NCBI GenBank assembly: GCA_027533455.1 | Contig: JAPZUC010000002.1 | Location: 620,001 to 684,000 of the forward strand | Direction of reading: 5' to 3' | DNA length: 64,000 nt | Origin: Porphyrobacter sp. | Lineage (GTDB): Bacteria; Pseudomonadota; Alphaproteobacteria; Sphingomonadales; Sphingomonadaceae | Shown here: in pieces, positions 8,392 through 17,168 of the stretch | Position numbering within the stretch: the first letter of the stretch is position 1 | How the letters are laid out: each line of letters opens with the position of its first letter | Notes under the pieces: model-generated | Database searches by the model: none | What the model was told of the DNA's origin: nothing | The model's input: only the letters and a program-made list of their open reading frames with translations | Program-made: the position numbers and the translations under genes

Positions 8392-9474
8392 TTAGCCCAC
8401 CCTTAACCTTCGCCCTATCACAGTCAGCATTTCGTAAGGCGACAGAGCGCTTTGCTGCGCAGCATCGGCGATATTCCACGGCACCTCAAGCCAGTCTCCC
8501 ACACCCAGATCGGCCGCCTGGGCGAGATCGACCACCACCATGTCCATCGACACCTTACCGAGGACCGGGAGCACCCGGTCACCGTGCAACAGCGCATTGC
8601 CCGGGCCCCGGCTGCGTAGGAAGCCGTCAGCATAGCCGATAGAGACCGTGCCGACCCGCATAGGGGTATTGGCGATGTAAGCTGCATTGTAGCCGACCGC
8701 GTGACCGGGCGCGAGATTGCGGCACTGGAGGATCTGGGCCTCGATGCGCGCGACTTGCCGGATATGACCTTCCAGCTCGGGTCGCGGTACGCCGCCATAA
8801 AGGGCAAGGCCGGGCCGGGTAACATCGAAGGCGAAGGCTTCGCCAAGTGCGATACCAGCGCTGTTGGCAAGGCTGAGGCGCTGGTGCGGGATTGCCCCGG
8901 CCGCCTCGCCCAGCAGTTCGGCCTGCATGGGGTTCGTCGCCGAGTGCTCATCGGCGCTGGCGAGGTGGCTCATCAGGATGTCGATCTTGAGCGCCTGGAC
9001 GGATGGATCACCCGCCTCGCCCGGCGCGATGCCCAGACGGTTGATGCCGGTGTCCACCATCAGGTGGCATCGCCCGCCCCCGCCTGCCAGCCACAGCGCA
9101 GCCTGTTCCAGCGAGTTGATTACCGGCACCGCCCCTGTCGCCCGGGCGTAGGCGCAATCAGCTTCGGACAGCACCCCATGGAGGACAGCGACCTGCTCTG
9201 CCGGAACATGGGCGATCACGCCCGCCAACTCGCTCCAGTGGGCGACGAAGAAAGTATCGCACCCCGCGTCGCGCAGAACCGGCACGCAATTGTCCACGCC
9301 CAGTCCATAGGCGTCCGCCTTGACCGCGGCCCCTGCTTTTGCGCTGCCTGACAGGGCATCGAGCGCCCGCCAATTGGACGCAAGCGCACCCCTATCGAGG
9401 GTCAAGCGCAGGCTGGGAGGGGGCAAGAGGTGGTCTGGAATCCGGCCCATTTCCCGCAAGTTTCTGTCAATCAT
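8392..9474 (-). CDS. alr: Alanine racemase
   Basis: PLP enzyme making D-alanine for peptidoglycan, 360 aa. The PLP lysine motif AAVKADAYGLG is near the N-terminus, and the second catalytic Tyr lies in the later stretch YNAAYIANTPMRVGTVSIGYADG. The ATG at 9474 overlaps the end of the upstream transporter gene (its TGA lies within ATGATTGA), which suggests translational coupling. A second ATG at 9450 is possible. Downstream are phaR and proS in the same direction. Confidence 0.9.
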   Translation of the reverse strand: MIDRNLREMGRIPDHLLPPPSLRLTLDRGALASNWRALDALSGSAKAGAAVKADAYGLGVDNCVPVLRDAGCDTFFVAHWSELAGVIAHVPAEQVAVLHGVLSEADCAYARATGAVPVINSLEQAALWLAGGGGRCHLMVDTGINRLGIAPGEAGDPSVQALKIDILMSHLASADEHSATNPMQAELLGEAAGAIPHQRLSLANSAGIALGEAFAFDVTRPGLALYGGVPRPELEGHIRQVARIEAQILQCRNLAPGHAVGYNAAYIANTPMRVGTVSIGYADGFLRSRGPGNALLHGDRVLPVLGKVSMDMVVVDLAQAADLGVGDWLEVPWNIADAAQQSALSPYEMLTVIGRRLRVG

Positions 9475-11098
9475 CGACAAAATCTCGCGGCGGGCCTCCG
9501 GGAATGCCCCACCAGGCCACGAGCACCCCGAAGGCGACCACCGCCCAAGTGTACCACAGTCCGGCATAGATATCCCCGGTGCGGGCCACGATCACGCCTG
9601 CGATCAAGGGCAGGAAGCCGCCAAGATAGCCTGCGCCGATATGGTAGGGAATAGACATCGAGGAATAACGGATGCGCGGCGGGAACATCTCGGACAAAAG
9701 CGCCGCGACCGAACCATAGGTCAGCGCCGACAACATCCCGAGCGCCAGCAAGACGCCGACAATGCCGATTACCCGGCCCATCGGCGGGCTCTGCTTGGCG
9801 AAATCGAAGCCGTAAGCGCCGAGGCCCGCCTGCAATCCGCTGCGGCGCGCTGCACTGTCGGCAAACCACACCGGATCGATCGCCACGGGCTTGCCACCTG
9901 CGGTTATGCCGAGCGTTTCGGACGGCTCCAACTTATAGGCCACGCCCGAGGCGGTCAGAGTCTCGAGCAGCTTGCCGCAATCGGTCTGGTCGCGCTTGAA
10001 CAGCTCGGCGAAGGGATCGGTCTCGCACGCTGGGCCGCTGACCACGATCGGCGTGCGCTCAGCCGCGGCAGCGAGTTGCGGGTTGGCAAAGCTGCCCATC
10101 AGCCAGAACAACGGGAACAGCAGGGCGAGCGTCAGCACCGAGCCGATAATGATCGGCAGCTTGCGTCCCACGGTGTCGGACCATTTGCCGATGATGACAT
10201 AGAAGCTCATCACGATCAGACCCGAAACCAGCAGGACCAGTTCCACCGTCACGTCATCGACATGCATCGGCCCGCGCAGGAAGCTCATCGCCGAGAAGAA
10301 GCCTGTGTACCACACCGTCGTCAGGATGCCGGTGATACCAAACAGCGCCACAAACAGCCGCTTGGGATTGCCGGGATAGGTCATGCTTTCAACGAACGGA
10401 TTGCCGCTCGTCTCGCCTGCCGCCTTCATCGCCTGGAACACCGGGCTTTCCGAAAGCTTTAACCGCATCCACAGCGAAATCGCGAGCAGCGCGATGGAGA
10501 GCAGGAACGGCACTCGCCAACCCCAAGCCGCAAAGGCGTCGGCAGGGATCAGCGCGCGGCAGGCGATCACGACGATGATCGACAGGACAAAGCCCCCCGC
10601 CACACTCGCTTGGATGAAGCTGGTATAGAAGCCGCGCTTTTCAGGCGGGGCGTGCTCGGCAACGTAAATCGCCGCGCCGCCATATTCGCCGCCCAGCGCA
10701 AGGCCCTGCACCACGCGCAGCAGGATGACGATGATCGGAGCGGCAATCCCGATCGTGTCGATCGTCGGGATCAGGCCCACGCCCGCTGTTGCGATGCCCA
10801 TCAGGGTGACGGTCACAAGGAAAGTGTATTTGCGCCCCAGCCGGTCGCCCAGGAAGCCGAACAGCACCGCGCCCAACGGGCGGAAGGCAAAGCCGACCGC
10901 GAAGGTCGACCACACCAGAAGCAGCCCCAGCGTCTCGTTGTCGGTGGCGTAGAAAGCGTCCTTCAGGATGTAGGCGAGCGTGCCGTAGATAAAGAAATCG
11001 TACCATTCGAAGATGGTGCCAGCCGATGATGCACCTATCACCAGCCGGATTTCCTTCTCGGACGGCTCTCGGCCAGCGAGCGCCTGCGCCTCTGCCAT
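9467..11098 (-). CDS. MFS transporter, metabolite:H+ symporter (MHS) type
   Basis: 543 aa, about 12 membrane segments. The N-terminus IEWYDF-like motif (FEWYDFFIYGTL, residues 30-41), the GDRLGRK loop (84-90) and LGGEYGG place it with the proline/alpha-ketoglutarate/shikimate permease group. Unusually, residues about 337-440 form a long hydrophilic insertion between two late membrane segments. It contains Cys358 and Cys374, a possible disulfide pair if this loop is periplasmic. It overlaps alr at its 3' end. Substrate is unknown; the link to alr may be only positional. Confidence 0.85.
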   Translation of the reverse strand: MAEAQALAGREPSEKEIRLVIGASSAGTIFEWYDFFIYGTLAYILKDAFYATDNETLGLLLVWSTFAVGFAFRPLGAVLFGFLGDRLGRKYTFLVTVTLMGIATAGVGLIPTIDTIGIAAPIIVILLRVVQGLALGGEYGGAAIYVAEHAPPEKRGFYTSFIQASVAGGFVLSIIVVIACRALIPADAFAAWGWRVPFLLSIALLAISLWMRLKLSESPVFQAMKAAGETSGNPFVESMTYPGNPKRLFVALFGITGILTTVWYTGFFSAMSFLRGPMHVDDVTVELVLLVSGLIVMSFYVIIGKWSDTVGRKLPIIIGSVLTLALLFPLFWLMGSFANPQLAAAAERTPIVVSGPACETDPFAELFKRDQTDCGKLLETLTASGVAYKLEPSETLGITAGGKPVAIDPVWFADSAARRSGLQAGLGAYGFDFAKQSPPMGRVIGIVGVLLALGMLSALTYGSVAALLSEMFPPRIRYSSMSIPYHIGAGYLGGFLPLIAGVIVARTGDIYAGLWYTWAVVAFGVLVAWWGIPGGPPRDFVDD

Positions 11099-11164
11099 GT
11101 CCCTTGTATCCCCTTTGCCGCCGCCCCCTGCGAATTTCCGGGGACGCTCTCTCGGTTCACGTCC

Positions 11165-11605
11165 CTAGCGCGCGTTATCGCCCTGTGAAAGCGCCTCGCT
11201 TGCGGCCTTCCACGGCAATAGCAGCGCCCCGTGCCGGCCCGGGTGTTCGCGGGCAGGCGCGAGCGCTTCGATCCCCGGCCAGGCGGGAAGATCACCCTCG
11301 CCCGCCAGCCATGCGGCAAGCGTGTCGCCGGTATGCTGAATGATGACCGGATCGGTACCGGAAGCTGCCTCTGCCAGAAGTGCGGCGGAGGCCTGCCCTA
11401 TGGCGCAGGCGCTGACCTGCATCCCGATGCGTGCCACCATCCCTGCTTCGTCAAGCGCAAGGCCGAGCGCGATTACGCTGCCGCAACTGCGCGATCGGGC
11501 CTCGGCCTTGAGCGGCAGGTCGTTGGTCAGCGGAAAACGGGAAAGTCCGGTCGCAAGGCCCAGCAAGGCAGGCGAATACAACTTCGTCGATGCGCGCGCG
11601 CTCAC
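11165..11605 (-). CDS. IscU/SufU-like iron-sulfur scaffold homologue
   Basis: 146 aa, NifU N-terminal/IscU-like fold. Two of the three canonical ligand cysteines are visible: Cys41 (SRSCGSV) and Cys67 (VSACAIGQAS). The third position, near HPGRHGALLLPWKAA at the C-terminus, lacks Cys and has His121 and His125 nearby instead. It starts with a hydrophilic segment typical of the family (LYSPALLGLA). It lies just after cvpA (6 bp) in the same direction. Because one ligand is missing, a role as a scaffold is less certain than for true SufU. Confidence 0.75.
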   Translation of the reverse strand: MSARASTKLYSPALLGLATGLSRFPLTNDLPLKAEARSRSCGSVIALGLALDEAGMVARIGMQVSACAIGQASAALLAEAASGTDPVIIQHTGDTLAAWLAGEGDLPAWPGIEALAPAREHPGRHGALLLPWKAASEALSQGDNAR

Positions 11606-11611
11606 CGGCGG

Positions 11612-12166
11612 TTACTTCTTAAAGCGGGCTGCCGCAGCCTCACGCGCTTCATTCTCGCCGCGCAGCCGGTCACGCCGGATGGCAATTTCCGGCAGCAGCT
11701 GGCGCGAGAAGGCGTCGGCGGCGGCATAAGTACGTGCGCCCGTGATCCATTGCGGCCGGCCGGAATATCCCCACTTGTCGTCAAAGCCCGTCACCAGCAT
11801 CGCAAAGGCGAATATCGCGATCAGCACACCCTTGAGCCCGCCGAAGCCGAAGCCGAGGACCCGGTCGACGGGCCCCAGCACCGCGCCATCCGAGGCACCG
11901 CTGGCTGTGCCGATGATCACTTTCATTCCGGCATAGGGGATCAGCAGCAGCAGCGCGAATGCCAGCAGCGAAACGGCAGGCTCCGCGCGGTAGAAATTGC
12001 GCAGGCCCTCTGCCAGCAGGGGGTGGAGAAAATGGAGCGCAAAAGCCGCCATGACCCAGGACGCAAGGCTCAGAACCTCCTGCACCAATCCGCGCATGAA
12101 CCCGCCGACCGCCGCGACGATCACAATTAGGCCGATGAGGATGTCGAGAAGTGCCATGTCCGCCAA
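11612..12166 (-). CDS. CvpA family membrane protein
   Basis: 184 aa with an N-terminal CvpA domain. Four hydrophobic segments are readable (about 5-22, 26-48, 64-85 and 101-122). The family motif region reads DILIGLIVIVAAVGGFMRGLVQE. The C-terminal 50 residues are charged and probably cytoplasmic. CvpA proteins are associated with colicin V production and envelope homeostasis; the molecular role is unclear. It follows radA with a 3 bp gap and precedes the IscU-like gene, which suggests one operon. Confidence 0.85.
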   Translation of the reverse strand: MADMALLDILIGLIVIVAAVGGFMRGLVQEVLSLASWVMAAFALHFLHPLLAEGLRNFYRAEPAVSLLAFALLLLIPYAGMKVIIGTASGASDGAVLGPVDRVLGFGFGGLKGVLIAIFAFAMLVTGFDDKWGYSGRPQWITGARTYAAADAFSRQLLPEIAIRRDRLRGENEAREAAAARFKK

Positions 12167-12169
12167 GGA

Positions 12170-13537
12170 CTATGCGTTGCCAATCACCTGGTCAACGACG
12201 TTCGCAAGTGCGGCAAGTCCACGATAATCCGCGCCGCCCCCGCCAGTAGCTGCGCCAGCCGGGCCATAACAGCGCGTGAAGCCGAGTTTGGCAGCTTCGC
12301 GCAATCGCAGCGGAGCGTGGGCAACGGGGCGGATCTCTCCGGCAAGACTGACCTCACCGAACCACGCGGTCTTATCCGGCAAGGCCCGATCCGCGAGCGC
12401 CGAGACCAGCGCTGCGGCCACTGCAAGGTCGGCGGCAGGGTCGGTCAGGCGATATCCGCCCGCAATATTGAGATAGACCTCGGCCGTGGAGAAATTCAGC
12501 CCGCAGCGCGCTTCGAGCACGGCCAGCAGCATTGCCAGCCGCCCCGAATCCCACCCGACCACGGCCCGGCGCGGCGTCGCGCCCGATTGCAGCCGCACGA
12601 TCAGTGCCTGGATCTCGACCAGCACGGGGCGCGTGCCTTCCAACGCAGGGAACACCGCGCTGCCTGCCAGCGGCGTCTCGCGGCCTGACAGGAACAGCAG
12701 TGAGGGATTGGCGACCTCCTCCAGCCCTTCGCTTGCCATCGCAAACACGCCGATCTCGTCGACCGCACCGAAGCGGTTTTTTAAGGCGCGCAGGATGCGG
12801 TACTGGTGCGACCTTTCGCCCTCGAAACTCATCACCACATCGACCATGTGTTCGAGTACGCGGGGCCCGGCGATGGTGCCGTCCTTGGTCACGTGGCCGA
12901 CCAGCACCACCGCGCAGCCGGTTTCCTTAGCATAGCGGATCAGTTCGAGCGCGCAGCCGCGCACCTGCGACACCGTGCCGGGTGCACCTTCGATCGTGTC
13001 TGAATGCATCGTCTGGATCGAATCGATCACCAGCAGCGCGGGCGGCTCGCCCTGACCGAGGGTGGTCAGGATATCGCGCACCGAGGTTTCGGACGCGAGC
13101 CGGATCGGCGCATCGGCCACGCCCATGCGGCTTGCGCGCAGGCGCACCTGCCCGGCTGCTTCCTCGCCGCTGACATAGACGACATCATTGCCGCCTCGTG
13201 CAATGGTCGCCGCGCATTGCAGCAGCAAGGTCGATTTGCCAATACCCGGATCGCCGCCGAGCAGGACCGCCGAACCCGGTACAAGCCCGCCACCCAAGGC
13301 CCGGTCGAACTCGGCCATGCCGGTCGATTTTCTCACCGGAAGCTGGGTCGGCGCGTTCAGCGGCTCGAATGCCACCGCGCGTCCGCCGCTCGAGAGGTCA
13401 TGCTTCTGCGAGAACACCGTCGCTGGCACTTCCTCGACCAGAGTGTTCCACTGCCCGCAATCGGCGCATTGCCCCTGCCAGCGGTGCGAGACCGAGCCGC
13501 ACTCCTGACACACATACCGACGCTTCGTTTTTGCCAT
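12170..13537 (-). CDS. radA: DNA repair protein RadA (Sms)
   Basis: RecA-like branch-migration helicase, 455 aa from the ATG at 13537. A C4 zinc finger (Cys10, 13, 24, 27), Walker A GGDPGIGKS (94-102), the RadA-specific KNRFG motif (253-257) and a C-terminal Lon protease-like domain are all present. A slightly longer frame opens at 13549, but MAKTKRRYVC is the usual family start. It is the first gene of a probable radA-cvpA-IscU-like operon and is divergent from the patatin gene. Confidence 0.96.
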   Translation of the reverse strand: MAKTKRRYVCQECGSVSHRWQGQCADCGQWNTLVEEVPATVFSQKHDLSSGGRAVAFEPLNAPTQLPVRKSTGMAEFDRALGGGLVPGSAVLLGGDPGIGKSTLLLQCAATIARGGNDVVYVSGEEAAGQVRLRASRMGVADAPIRLASETSVRDILTTLGQGEPPALLVIDSIQTMHSDTIEGAPGTVSQVRGCALELIRYAKETGCAVVLVGHVTKDGTIAGPRVLEHMVDVVMSFEGERSHQYRILRALKNRFGAVDEIGVFAMASEGLEEVANPSLLFLSGRETPLAGSAVFPALEGTRPVLVEIQALIVRLQSGATPRRAVVGWDSGRLAMLLAVLEARCGLNFSTAEVYLNIAGGYRLTDPAADLAVAAALVSALADRALPDKTAWFGEVSLAGEIRPVAHAPLRLREAAKLGFTRCYGPAGAATGGGGADYRGLAALANVVDQVIGNA

Positions 13538-13610
13538 AGCAACGCGCAATAACGAGAACAGATGACGAACGCAATTGCATTGCCGAGGTAATGCACGTTA
13601 GGAAGCCCCT

Positions 13611-15920
13611 ATGCGCCAGAAGGAACTGCGCCTTGCTCTGGTATGTTACGGCGGGGTCAGCCTGGCGGTCTACATGCACGGGATCACCAAGGAGGTGTGG
13701 CACCTCGCCCGGGCGAGCCGTGCGTTTCATCACCCCGCCGCGGTACAGCTTGACGGTGTCGCGGCGGCATATCGCGATTTCCTCGCCATCATCGAGCGCG
13801 AACACGGGCTTCGCTTGCGCGTCTTGCCTGACATTCTCACCGGGGCGAGCGCTGGAGGGATCAATGCGGTCTTCCTCGCTCAGGCCATCCATGGCGGGCA
13901 CAGCCTGGAGCCGCTGACCGATCTGTGGCTGACGAATGCCGATGTGAGCGAGCTGACCGATCCGGACGCAGAGCCGCTGTGGCGCTTTGCCAAGTTCTGG
14001 GCGCAACCCATTGCCGAATGGTTCCTGTCGCGCCCGGGCAATGCTGTGGCCGCCACAGTTTCGCGCGAGACCCGGGCCGAAGTGCGCGCCAAGGTATCAA
14101 GGCTGGTACGCGGCCGGTGGTTCAGCCCGCCATTCTCCGGCGCGCGCTTTTCGGGGATGCTGCACGAGGCGCTGACGCGGATGGCCGAGCAAGGCGACAA
14201 CATCCCGCTCTTGCCCGACGGCTACCCGATCGAACTCGCCGTCACCGCCACGGATTTCCGCGGGCATCCCGAAACGCTGCGGTTGAATTCGCCAGCGCAG
14301 GTCGAGGAAACTGAGCACCGCCTGCCGATCACCTTCCGCACGCGGGTTGGCCAAGGCAAGGTGCTCGCCGACCCGATCGAGCTGGTGCTGGCTGCCCGCG
14401 CGACCGCCAGTTTCCCGGGCGCGTTTCCGCCGCTCTCGCTTGCCGAAATCGACGCGCTGGCTGCAGACGAAGGCCATAATTGGGAGAACCGCGAGGCTTT
14501 CCTAGCGCGCGTCATGCCTACCCACGTTGCGCGCGGCACAATCGAGGAGATCGCGCTGATCGACGGTGCGGTGCTGGTCAACGCGCCGTTCGGCGCCGCG
14601 TTCGCCGCGCTCTATGGCCGACCTTCCCAGCGCGAAGTCGACCGCCGCTTCGTCTATCTCGATCCCCGCCCCGAGGGTGCCGCGCCGACCAACGCCATGC
14701 GCGCACGCGGGATAGGCTTCTTCGGCGCAATCTTCGGCTCGCTTTCGACCATCCCGCGTGAACAGCCGATCCGCGACGATCTGGAGCGCATCGCCCAGCA
14801 ATCGAAAGATGCGGAGCGGCTGAAGCGGATCGTGATGGATCTGCAAGGCGATATCGACCGCGCAGTCGAAAAGCTGTTCGGCTACACTTTCCTGCTCGAC
14901 CGCCCGAACCCCAAACGCCTTGCTGCGTGGCGCGCCAAAGCACAGCAGGCCGCCGCCGAGCAGGCGGGCTATGCATTCGGCGCCTACGCGCTGACCAAGT
15001 TCGATGGCATCCTCGACCAACTGGCACGTCTGACATTGAAGGCTGCGGGGCAACCAATGGCAGACACCGCGCCGCTATCTCATGCGCTTCGCTGCGAATT
15101 GGAGGCGCGCGGGCTCGATCAGCTAACCGAAGCCGGCGGGGGAGCCACGGCGGAAGCTATCACCTTCTTCCGCGCGCACGATACCGGTTTCCGCATCCGC
15201 CGGTTGCAACTGCTCGCCCGCAAACTGGCACGCGACTGGCAGCTGGATTCGGACGTGGCCGAGGACGCGTTGGATCGCGCGCGCGACCGGCTCTATGAGA
15301 TCCTCGCGCTCTATTACAACGCTGACGAGGACGTGCTCCATGTGCCGCAGTTCCGCGAGCTGGCCGCTAAAGCCTTGCAGCGGCCGGGTGCCGTGCTCGA
15401 CTTCCTCGCCACCCAGCGTTTGCTGCCAGCGACCGATCTGCGCGCAGAGGAAATGCTGATCGATGCGCTGGAGGATATGCCCAAGGTTCTCAAGCGGCGG
15501 ATGCTTCTGACCTATCTGGGCTTCCCCTTCTATGATGTTGCCACATTGACCCTCTCGCGGCGCGAGGGGCTTGACGAATTCAACCCGGTGAAGATCGACC
15601 GCATCTCGCCCGATGATGCGCTGAGCATCCGCGACGGCGGCACTGCGGCAACGCTGCGCGGGGTCGAGTTCTATAATTTCGGGGCCTTCTTCAGCCGCGA
15701 CTATCGCGAGAACGATTACCTGTGGGGCCGCCTGCACGGCGCGGAGCGGATGATCGACTTGCTCGCGTCCACCGTGAACGGCGGGGTGTCAGCCGAGGCT
15801 GTGCGCGCGGCCAAGCGCGCCGCATTCCTTGCGGTGCTGGAGGAAGAGGAAAACACCGGTCGCTGCCAGCGCGGGCTGATCGACCAGATCCGGATGGAAG
15901 TGCGCGAGAAGCTGGGTTAG
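13611..15920 (+). CDS. Large patatin-like phospholipase family protein
   Basis: 769 aa. The N-terminal patatin domain (about 1-330) starts with the oxyanion-type segment LVCYGGVSLAVYMHG. It carries the GASAG nucleophile elbow (Ser80) and the dyad Asp in LIDGA (Asp318), so the lipase dyad is intact. The C-terminal 430 residues are helical and unassigned, as in the patatin-like DUF3376 group. No signal peptide. The ATG is preceded by a modest purine-rich stretch. The stop overlaps the dnaJ stop by 4 bp (TTAG), so the two genes converge with no spacer. Confidence 0.88.
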   Translation: MRQKELRLALVCYGGVSLAVYMHGITKEVWHLARASRAFHHPAAVQLDGVAAAYRDFLAIIEREHGLRLRVLPDILTGASAGGINAVFLAQAIHGGHSLEPLTDLWLTNADVSELTDPDAEPLWRFAKFWAQPIAEWFLSRPGNAVAATVSRETRAEVRAKVSRLVRGRWFSPPFSGARFSGMLHEALTRMAEQGDNIPLLPDGYPIELAVTATDFRGHPETLRLNSPAQVEETEHRLPITFRTRVGQGKVLADPIELVLAARATASFPGAFPPLSLAEIDALAADEGHNWENREAFLARVMPTHVARGTIEEIALIDGAVLVNAPFGAAFAALYGRPSQREVDRRFVYLDPRPEGAAPTNAMRARGIGFFGAIFGSLSTIPREQPIRDDLERIAQQSKDAERLKRIVMDLQGDIDRAVEKLFGYTFLLDRPNPKRLAAWRAKAQQAAAEQAGYAFGAYALTKFDGILDQLARLTLKAAGQPMADTAPLSHALRCELEARGLDQLTEAGGGATAEAITFFRAHDTGFRIRRLQLLARKLARDWQLDSDVAEDALDRARDRLYEILALYYNADEDVLHVPQFRELAAKALQRPGAVLDFLATQRLLPATDLRAEEMLIDALEDMPKVLKRRMLLTYLGFPFYDVATLTLSRREGLDEFNPVKIDRISPDDALSIRDGGTAATLRGVEFYNFGAFFSRDYRENDYLWGRLHGAERMIDLLASTVNGGVSAEAVRAAKRAAFLAVLEEEENTGRCQRGLIDQIRMEVREKLG

Positions 15921-17077
15921 CCCCCGAAGGCGTCCTTCAGCTTGGCGAAGAAGCTGCGGCTTTCGGGGCATTCGTCGCCCGTTTCGGTCGCCTTGAATTC
16001 CTCGAGGATTTCCTTCTGGCGGCGTGACAGCTTGCTCGGCGTTTCGACCACGATCTCTGCGACGAGGTCGCCGCGCCCGCGGCCTTGCAGCACCGGCATC
16101 CCGGCCCCGCGGATGCGCAGCTGCTTGCCCGACTGGATACCGGCGGGAATTTCCAGACGGTTGGTCGAACCGTCAAGATCCGGGATTTCGACACAGCCGC
16201 CAAGGGCTGCCGTGGTGAAGCTCACCGGAACACGGGTGGCAAGCGTCGTGCCCTCGCGTTCGAACAAGGGATGCGGCTTTACGTGGAGGAAGATGTAAAG
16301 ATCGCCCGCAGGCGCACCGCGCTGGCCAGCCTCGCCCTTGCCGGACAGGCGGATGCGGGTGCCGGTATCGACGCCCGCAGGGATATCAACCTTGAGGGTC
16401 TGGGCCTTGTCGACCCGGCCTTCGCCGCGGCAGACGCGGCAGGGGTTCTCGATCACAGTGCCGCGCCCCGAGCATGTTGGGCACGGCCGTTCGATCACGA
16501 ACAGGCCCTGCTTGGCACGCACGCTTCCCATGCCTTGGCACAGGTTACACTGCCGCTCGCTGGTCCCGGGGGTCGCGCCGCTGCCATCGCAGGTGTCGCA
16601 GGATTGCGAGACCTCGATTTCGATTTCGGTCGATTTCCCGTGGAATGCCTCTTCGAGAGAGACCTGCATGTCATAGCGCAAGTCCGCGCCGCGCCGGTTC
16701 TGCTGTCGCTGCGCGCCGCCGGCCCCGCCGCCAAAGGCGCTGCCGAAGATCGTTTCGAAGATGTCGCCGATATCGGCAAAGTCGCCCCGACCGCCGCCAA
16801 AGCCGCCGCCGAAGGGACCGCCGCCGCCGCCACCGTTCATGCCCTGGGTGAAGGCCTCGTGGCCATAGCGGTCATAGGCCGCACGCTTCTGCGGGTCCTT
16901 GAGGCAGTCATAAGCCTCGCTGATCGCCTTGAACTTGGCCTCGGCCGATGCATCGCCCGGATTGCGGTCCGGGTGATACATCATGGCGAGCTTGCGGTAC
17001 GCGCTCTTGAGCGCCGCCGCGTCGCAATCGCGCGTGACTTCAAGCTGAGCGTAGTAATCGAGCTGGGCGGTGGACAT
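15917..17077 (-). CDS. dnaJ: Chaperone protein DnaJ
   Basis: Hsp40 co-chaperone of DnaK, 386 aa. J domain with HPD at 35-37, a Gly/Phe-rich linker (about 80-125), and four CxxCxGxG zinc motifs (Cys160/163, 177/180, 199/202, 213/216), followed by the substrate-binding C-terminal domains. The N-terminus is STAQLDYYAQLEV, where many DnaJ proteins have DYYELLGV, a conservative change. It lies downstream of dnaK in the same direction, separated by 91 bp that hold a strong hairpin. Confidence 0.97.
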   Translation of the reverse strand: MSTAQLDYYAQLEVTRDCDAAALKSAYRKLAMMYHPDRNPGDASAEAKFKAISEAYDCLKDPQKRAAYDRYGHEAFTQGMNGGGGGGPFGGGFGGGRGDFADIGDIFETIFGSAFGGGAGGAQRQQNRRGADLRYDMQVSLEEAFHGKSTEIEIEVSQSCDTCDGSGATPGTSERQCNLCQGMGSVRAKQGLFVIERPCPTCSGRGTVIENPCRVCRGEGRVDKAQTLKVDIPAGVDTGTRIRLSGKGEAGQRGAPAGDLYIFLHVKPHPLFEREGTTLATRVPVSFTTAALGGCVEIPDLDGSTNRLEIPAGIQSGKQLRIRGAGMPVLQGRGRGDLVAEIVVETPSKLSRRQKEILEEFKATETGDECPESRSFFAKLKDAFGG

Positions 17078-17104
17078 ATCGCTGACCTAATCCCCGTAAC
17101 CACC

Positions 17105-17148
17105 GCCTGCCGCTGCGCCAGAATGGTGATCCGGGCGCAGCGGCAGGC
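17105..17148 (-). other. Perfect 15-bp hairpin between dnaK and dnaJ
   Basis: The arm GCCTGCCGCTGCGCC (17105-17119) is exactly complementary to 17134-17148, with a 14-nt loop. It lies between the dnaK stop and the dnaJ start. No T-run follows on the minus strand, so it is not a standard intrinsic terminator. A processing site, mRNA-stability element or partial terminator that lowers dnaJ relative to dnaK would fit. Confidence 0.7.
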
Positions 17149-17168
17149 CTGTGGATTGCATCGGGGCC

